From Melastoma dodecandrum (lineage: Eukaryota > Streptophyta > Magnoliopsida > Myrtales > Melastomataceae), in the NCBI GenBank assembly GCA_029817715.1, contig JARUPY010000467.1, forward strand, positions 1 to 64,000: DNA of 64,000 bases, read 5' to 3'. This document shows, piece by piece, positions 57,511 to 64,000 of the stretch. The notes under the pieces were generated by a model. That model was not told where the DNA came from. It did no database searches and saw only the letters and a program-made list of their open reading frames with translations. The position numbers and the translations under genes are program-made. Position 1 is the first letter of the stretch. The number at the start of each line of letters is the position of its first letter.

Positions 57511-58331
57511 GTGATTCTTGCCGCCGCGTTAACTGAGAAAGGAAAAACTCTTGACAGAAGCACAAATACTCACTAAATCGTTTACCAACACAAGCAAAAC
57601 AGTAATGGGCAAATGAACCTAAAATTGGTTGACAATCACGGGGATGAATGGAAAGCGCTCAAGAAAAACCATCTGAGTTTTATATTATCATGATTCTTGC
57701 CTAAACTCTTGACAGAAGCACCAATACTAACAAAATCGTTTACCGGCACAAGCAAAACAGAAACGGGAAAATGAACCGGGATCGCTAAACTTGGATTACA
57801 TGCATGGGGATGTAAAGAAGGCGCACAAGAATAACCATTTGAGTTTTATATTTTCATGAATCTCGCCGGAGAAAAAGACTCTGGACAGAAACACCAATAC
57901 CCAACTAATGAGACTACCAACATAAGCAGAAGACTTACCCGTCCGGGGTGAAGAGAAGCTCGAAATTCCGATAGCACAATTGGGAGAAGGAAGAAGTAGA
58001 GGGATGGGATGACAGAAGTAACGTTGTTATAAAGACAGAGAGAAGTAGCCGTTAAGAGGCGGTGGGCAACATATTTGGGGGTAAAAGAAGAAAAAGAGGG
58101 CGGGAATTTCGGCCGTTGGGTCATCAAAATTTGGGAGGAGATTTGATCGATTAGGGTTTTAGAAAGCAGGGGAGGGTCGATCATTCCGCTCGTGGTAATA
58201 ATAATAATAATCATAATAATAATTATTATTATTTCGGGTAATTAGTGTTAAAAATAAAAATATATAGTATTTCACGTCTTCACCTATAAGTTCGAGCTTT
58301 TAGGACAATTGAAGTTGACTAGTGTACAACA

Positions 58332-58345
58332 GTGGTATCAGAGCC
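58332..58345 (+). other. tRNA-Met-type primer site of a retroelement remnant
   Basis: TGGTATCAGAGCCTC preceded by gtacaaca, as after an LTR end; the second copy is at about 60275. No coding region follows, so only a non-coding LTR piece remains. Confidence 0.6.
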
Positions 58346-59342
58346 TCACAAAGCTCGAACTTTTAGGACATTTGGCGTTACAGTTGTAGCTTAATGGTTC
58401 TAATCGTCGCCTTTGTAAAAATAATTTCTATTACAAAAATTATACATTTATAAAAATTTAAAATTTTCTCCTTTTCAATAACCTATTTATTTTTTATCTT
58501 ACAAAATTTTTTACGTGATAATTTCTATTAAAAATATTTCTATCCATTAAAATTACTCATTATAATGACTAGATATTTCTATTATTATTTCTATAATTAT
58601 CCCGTTTGGGGAGCTATGTTAGAGAATTAAACCTCGGAAATAAAGTAGAGAGAATGTTTGGATTAGTATCATGTAACAGTGTAATTGATGCATGATAAGT
58701 TTATGATGTTGTTTAATCACACTCGTGTATGTATGCAATTACAAATAAAACGCAATAATGCAATGAAACAATTACTGTAAATGATGTGGAAATTTGAAAA
58801 CTGCAATTAGGCAGACACTCATATGGTTGCTCAAATATATGAATGCAATAAGCGGAAACAGTAAGTAATATAAGAGAAATGAGGTTTCTTGAAGCCCGCT
58901 GTAATAAGCCCAATAAAACTGTAAAAAAGAACAATGTAAGCTTTCAGTTTATCCCAAACAAAGGTGTACCTGACACCTGTCCCTGCACTTGTAGTAGCCA
59001 CTCAGTAACAAACATATGCAGGTGCGACGTCTGGTACATGTAGTGAACAATCAATTCTAGACTCTCGGATGAAGGCTTCTAAACCTCCCTCGGACGAAGG
59101 GAGGCGGGGCCCCGACCAAAAATCAAACCGCAAAGAGCAGCAGGCTGGGCCTCTCGGTGACCCCCCTAAAAATCCTAGCCCCGGGTTCGGGCACTCCTAG
59201 ACATGCCTAGTAAGCGGTAAACAAACACAACCACGAGGGCAGACAAAGGGCAGCGAGCCAAGCAATGACATGCGCAAATAAGAACTCCTCTCCGCATGTG
59301 GATTAAAAATGTAAGAACGTTTGAAAGGAATCCACATGCAGA

Positions 59343-59361
59343 GTCCCCAGCGGAGTCGCCA
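59343..59361 (-). other. Tat/Ogre-type primer-site-like sequence
   Basis: On the minus strand TGGCGACTCCGCTGGGGAC, a form found after the 5' LTR of Tat-group elements. The repeat-unit partner is at 61604-61622. The preceding sequence (minus) is then a candidate LTR and the following part (to 58620) a candidate untranslated leader. Confidence 0.55.
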
Positions 59362-59545
59362 TTCGGGATGTACGTGCGCCTTCCGACCTAGCACGCACGT
59401 GGTGGTTCGAACTACCCGAGGATCCGGGCCTGCTCCCCAAGGCTCAACCAGTCGACGTCACGACTCGAGCGTCGAACGCTACGGAGGTAGAGCGTCCGGT
59501 TCCTCAGAGGAGAGGATGAACGTATGGGAGGAGAGACTTGATTCC

Positions 59546-59883
59546 CTGATTGGAGATTGTGTCTAATTTTTTTATTGTCTCATAATTGTCTGAAAGGGGA
59601 TGAGGAGGATTTGTCTCTAAGGAAGGAGAAGATTCCAGATATCCTGATTGATTTTTATTACGTGTGATTATTTTCTAATTGTAGATTGTATGAAGGGTGA
59701 GAAAAATGTCTAGGTTCCTCCTCTACTTGATGGGATACGATCGTTTCTTTCCCCAAAGCATCCACTTTTGATTTCCTTCCTCCTTTCTTAATTTTGATGA
59801 ATTAGTTTTTTTAATTTTTTTCTAATTGCCCGATTGCCAAACTTATTAATAGCCCTAATTTATTATTTTTTCCAATTTGGGGT
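59546..59883. other. AT-rich spacer between the direct repeat units
   Basis: No gene or known repeat recognised. The sequence just before it (gagaggatgaacgta..) resembles words near 63860, which suggests it belongs to the same retroelement family. Confidence 0.35.
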
Positions 59884-61750
59884 ATTACACCAACTAACGA
59901 GATTACCACCATAAGCAGAAGACTTACCCGTCCGGGGCGAAGAGAAGCCCGAAATTCCGATAGCACAATCGGGAGAAGGAAGAAGTAGTGGGAGGGAATG
60001 ATAGAAGTGATGTTGTTATAAAGATAGAGAGAAGTAGCCGTTAAGGGGCGATGGGCAACATTTTTGGGGGGAAAAGAAGAAAAAGAGGGCGGGAATTTCG
60101 GCCGTTGGGGTCATCAAAACTTGGGAGGAGATTTGATCAATTAGAATTTTAGAAAGCAGGGGAGGGGTCGATCATTGCGCTCGTGGTAATAATAATAATA
60201 ATAATATAGTATTTCACGTTTTCACCTATAAGTTCGAGCTTTTGGGACAATTGAAGTTGAATAGTGTATAACAATGGTATCAGAGCCTCACCAAGCTCGA
60301 GCTTTTAGGACAGTTGGCGTTACAGTTATAGCTTAATGGTTCTAATCGTCGCCATTGCAAAAATAATTTCTATTACAAAAATTATACATTTATAAAAATT
60401 TAAAATTTTCTCCTTTTCAATAACCTATTTATTTTTTATCTTACAAAATTTTTTACGTGATAATTTCTATTAAAAATATTTTTATCCGTTAAAATTACTC
60501 ATTATAATGACTAGATATTTCTATTATTATTTTTTAAATAAATATATTCCTATTTGTAACGTTTCTAGTTATCAACCTATACGATGTAACCTCCTTGGGG
60601 TTTTCATGTTGGTATAGATTCGACTTTGAACTTTGGTAGTCGTTGGGTGATATTTGGTGTTCGTGCTTGGGTTTGTACTTTGGTAACCGTTGATATCATT
60701 TTAGGCTCATGTCGTTTGACGCACGGCTTGATCCTTGGTAGCCATAATGGAAGCTTTGGTTCATATTGTTAGATGTTCGGCTTTGGGCATTGGTAGTCGT
60801 CGAAGAATCCTTCGCATTCTTATGCTTGTAGATTTGTAATGTCATGCCTTGTCCCTGATCCCGTTTGGGGAGCCATGTTGGAGAATTAAACCTCGGAAAT
60901 AAAGTAGAGAAAATGTTTGGATTAGTATCATGTAACAGTGTAATTGATGCATGATAAGTTTATGATGTTGTTTAATCACACTCGTGTATGTATGCAATTA
61001 CAAATAAAACGCAATAATGCAATGAAACAATTACTGTAAATGATGTGGAAATTCGAAAACTGCAATTAGGCAGACACTCATGTGGTTGCTCAAATATATG
61101 AATGCAATAAGCTGTAACAGTAAGTAGGGGTATAAGAGAAATGAGGTTTCTTGAAGCCCGCTGTAATAAGCCCAATCAAACTGCAAAAACGAACAATGTA
61201 AGCTTTCAGTTATCACAAACAAAGGTGTACCTGACACCTGTCCCTGCACATGTAGTAGCCACTCAGTAACAAACAAATGCACATGCGACGTCTGATACCT
61301 GTAGTGAGCAATTAAATTATAAACTCTCGGATGAAGGCTTTTAAACCTCCCTCGGACTAAGGGAGGCGGGGCCCCAACCAAAAGCCACACCGCAAAGAGC
61401 AGCAGGCTGGGCCTCTCGGTGACCCCCTAAAAATCCTATCCCCGGGTTCGGGCACTCCTAGACATGCCTAGTAAGCGGTAAACAAACACAACCACGAGGG
61501 CAGACAAAAGGCAGCGAGCCAAGCAATGACATGCGCAAACAAGAACTCCTCTCCGCATGTGGATTAAAAATGTAAGAACATTCGAAAGGAACCCACATGC
61601 AGAGTCCCCAGCGGAGTCGCCATCCGGGATGTATGCGCGCCTTCCAGAATAGCACGCGCGTGGTGGTTCGAACGACCCGAGGATCCGGGCCCGCTCCCCA
61701 AGGCCCAACCGGTCGACGTCACGGCTCGAGCGTCGGACGCTGCTGAAGGG
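59884..61750. repeat. Direct repeat unit 2
   Basis: Second copy of 57895-59545. It is about 200 bp longer, because 60530-60855 (with tggtagtcgt/tggtaaccgt words) is present only here. Identity is visibly higher than between duplication copies A and B, so this event is younger. Confidence 0.88.
61604..61622 (-). other. Tat/Ogre-type primer-site-like sequence, second copy
   Basis: Same 19-mer as at 59343-59361. Here the upstream side on the minus strand (61630-61960) contains the further word ggtggcgactccg near 61940 and a long non-coding continuation, as expected for an LTR. Confidence 0.55.
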
Positions 61751-64000
61751 AATTGGGTGATCCCTCCCTGGGCCCTCGCCGACCGTCTCTGTTTTCCTAA
61801 GAGGAGGCGGGCGAAAGGCGGAGCATCATCCGAAGAAGGAACTTTCGGGAGAAATAGGGAGCGGCTCGTGTCGCCATCACCCATCCAAAATGGCTCCGTA
61901 AAAGCAGTCTTATCGTTTAACTTAGGTAAACTATACGGAGTCGCCACCGACTTAGTTTTGAAAACTGGTTTAAGTCGGAAAACCAGAGTAGGATTCGGGG
62001 ATTCCTATTTGCTAACTCTTACATTCTAACATGCGAAAAATGAGGTGGAGTTTGCTCCAAAAGATTTTCTTTTGTTTAACGGGTGTTGGACTCGATCCGG
62101 GCATGACTCCAGACTCATGTTAATGTTTTACGGGCGTTGGACTCGATTCGGGCTTTTAAGCCCAAACTCGTATTTGTTGATAGCAAACAACATGCGACAA
62201 TAAACCTATTGGCCTAAGGCATGCGGACAAGCACAAACAATTATTGAAATCAAAGAGGGTGGGGAAGAATGGTGCCCGTGGGCTTATGCACTTGGGCCCA
62301 CGACTCGTTACAAGTGGATTTTCTATCTTCTTGGGAGAGGCCTGCACCTCCCCTTTGTACCTCATGTGATGGGAGCCGCTTGATGGTCTTGACATCGCGG
62401 TTTTACACACGGAAGGATTCACGTACACGCACCTTCTAGAGCCCTTCGAGAGGTTCGGGCTGGGCCTTTGAAACTTACGCATCCATTGTACATGCATAGA
62501 CGAAAAGGCAAAGTGTAAATTGTGCGAGATAGTAGAGCGCAAAACTTCACACGTGTTTTACATAAATCAACGATGATCAAGAGCTACGAAATCATGAATC
62601 ACAACGAACACAGATTACGCACAGTTCAGAAAACGGACTATAACTTTGGCTAAAATTGTTTGATTCAATCGAAATTTCAACCAACAGATTTGACCTTAAT
62701 GAAGAGTGTGCCTGTAAAATTTTAGGAAAATCTAACAGTGCAATCTCTTAAGATCAAGGAACCAAGGTGGTTGTCCGGAAAAGTGGAATAGTTTGCACAG
62801 ACGGTGTTGTTCCTATCATATCTTGGTCGTCGAATGTTCGACTGGACTGAAAAAGAACTTCATAGAAAGGTTAGATCGTAAGATATACAGGTGTAAAAGA
62901 TTAGATTATTTTGTAGACTCGGTCTGACTTTGGTCGGGAAAGTTCGAGGAAGAAAAATGAAAAACTTTACATCTTCAAAACGAAAAAATATGAATAATAT
63001 GTCAAAATCACCGTGATGAAGTGAAGAAGACATCCACAAAATTTGCCCATGATCCAATGGCGGGATCTACCGTTATTATATAAAGGAAAGGATTGCAACA
63101 TTCGGCAGACTTTATTGAGTATACAGCTTGTTTGGGAGATTGTTTCATATTATGGTAGAAGCTTCAACGGTTGATATATATATTTATAAAACCGTCTTGA
63201 AGTCTAGTTTATTTATAAAACATTTTAGTGAGATCCAACGGTTAGATCTCTTGGAACATCCTTGGAAATGACAATGCAATAGGCTGTCCTGCTGCGACCA
63301 GCAAAAGTGGCAGCTGTTTTGGGGAGATAACCCGATCCTCGATCAACAAAAAATTAAAAAAATCATATTTTCAGGATCATTACTCATTGTAGATTATTTG
63401 ACCTTTTGGGTTTGAGGTTCGAAAACGTCCGTAACCTCTCCGAAAAAAACCATCTTTTGGAGGCGTTCTCGCAGAAAACAATTGAAATAGAAGGCCGGGA
63501 GATGTCCCGACACTTCTGTGCCACAAATGAACGTAAAATCGACCCCCAAAGCTACTTTAAAAGCTTTGAGATCTAAGAGACATATGAAAATATGTTTAGA
63601 GAGGAGTTTAAATCATTACGACATTTTTTTCGCCGTGATCTAATACCGGAGGAAGGTGGCGTGCTGGCTGTCCCTTGTCTATAACTTCGCCCGTCATGAC
63701 CTTGTCCGAAGGCTCGTTTCTCGCCCTATGGTGTGTATGGCAGGCCAAAGAAGAAAGGGAACGACGGAGTTAGCATATCCAACATGGTAGAAGCATGCGG
63801 GAGTTAGCAAAGTGAGAGAAAGTCTCACCGAGGGGTTACCTTGCCCCGGGGTGGCCCGAGGAGGATGAACGACGTCGGGAGGGTGTCGGCTGGTAGGCTG
63901 GTCGGGAGTCTTTGGCTCGTTAGCATTGAAGGGGGGGAATCCTTAGCTCCAGTTTTTGTGTGTACATCAGGGAGGAGTTGGCTTCCGATTCCCGGAGAGG
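61751..64000 (-). other. Probable LTR or untranslated part of a Tat-like element, no genes
   Basis: No coding blocks on either strand. Imperfect repeats occur at 62080-62165 (cgggTGTTGGACTCGATccgg and cgggCGTTGGACTCGATtcgg), with GC-rich segments at 61680-61880 and 63640-63960. The primer-site-like motif at 61604 would make this the LTR of a minus-strand element that continues beyond the window, but no LTR start or partner can be fixed. Confidence 0.4.

Larger units (their letters stand above)
54088..58045. repeat. Segmental duplication, copy B
   Basis: Homologous to 47500-53075, diverged by many substitutions and small indels, with introns. It has lost exon 14 of MNS4, the 50480-50780 stretch and about 215 bp of RING-H2 5' coding sequence, and lacks the Aux/IAA segment. 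Confidence 0.9.
57895..59545. repeat. Direct repeat unit 1 (RING-H2 promoter plus retroelement pieces)
   Basis: Homologous in the same orientation to 59884-61750. It contains the RING-H2 first non-coding exon and promoter, a (TAA)n tract (58197-58230), a tRNA-Met-type site TGGTATCAGAGCC (58332-58345) and a Tat-like LTR/leader piece on the minus strand (58620-59400). Confidence 0.88.

Noticed and set aside
58713..61655. Minus-strand ORFs of 65-119 codons occurring twice (for example ending IAYIHECD)
   Set aside because: They lie in non-coding retroelement sequence of the two direct repeat units and show no known domain; their repetition reflects the duplication.

Overview
This is nuclear DNA of a flowering plant, probably a dicot; I cannot name the species. 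The evidence is spliced genes with plant-type GT-AG introns, a plant-type ER alpha-mannosidase, fragments of plant gene families (Aux/IAA, mTERF, ARL-type GTPase, acylamino-acid-releasing enzyme, RING-H2) and plant transposons throughout. Only one gene looks intact: an EDEM/Htm1-type GH47 alpha-mannosidase (MNS4-like), 17 exons on the + strand, 41802-50022. Nearly everything else is mobile DNA, duplicated pieces of the MNS4/RING neighbourhood, or decayed gene copies.

Layout. 0.5-12.2 kb: a graveyard of minus-strand gene copies (ARF-like GTPase, an MNS4 fragment with introns, a nearly full-length acylamino-acid-releasing enzyme pseudogene, an mTERF piece). 12.2-22.7 kb: a small non-coding LTR element (TRIM-like, tRNA-Met primer site) whose 5' LTR is split by a Ty3/gypsy Tat-like element on the minus strand; the CGGCG target duplication is visible. 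22.7-30.6 kb: a large FAR1-type Mutator-like element with terminal inverted repeats of about 450 bp made of a reiterated TTTCGTAAA-like motif. It holds a decayed transposase, a Ulp1-associated-type ORF and a truncated copia insertion. 30.6-33 kb: AT-rich sequence with small tandem repeats. About 33.0-41.5 kb: a nearly complete endogenous caulimovirid (plant pararetrovirus) genome. 41.6-50.6 kb: MNS4. 47.5-58.0 kb: a segmental duplication (MNS4 3' end plus a convergent RING-H2 gene) in two unequal copies, one carrying an inserted Aux/IAA fragment. 57.9-61.75 kb: a second, younger direct duplication containing retroelement pieces. 61.75-64 kb: further repeat sequence, probably retroelement.

The most interesting object is the caulimovirid. 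One reading frame runs from a coat-protein-like region through a CCHC finger, a 30K-type movement protein, an aspartic protease, reverse transcriptase and RNase H, broken by only three in-frame stops. As far as I know, coat protein upstream of movement protein is the reverse of the order in well-known genera. It is followed in another frame by a 750-codon ORF with two more zinc knuckles and no early ATG, then by a promoter/leader with upstream ORFs, a coiled-coil ORF and a tRNA-Met primer-binding site. It stops about 0.2-0.4 kb upstream of MNS4 in the same orientation, so its promoter points into the host gene.
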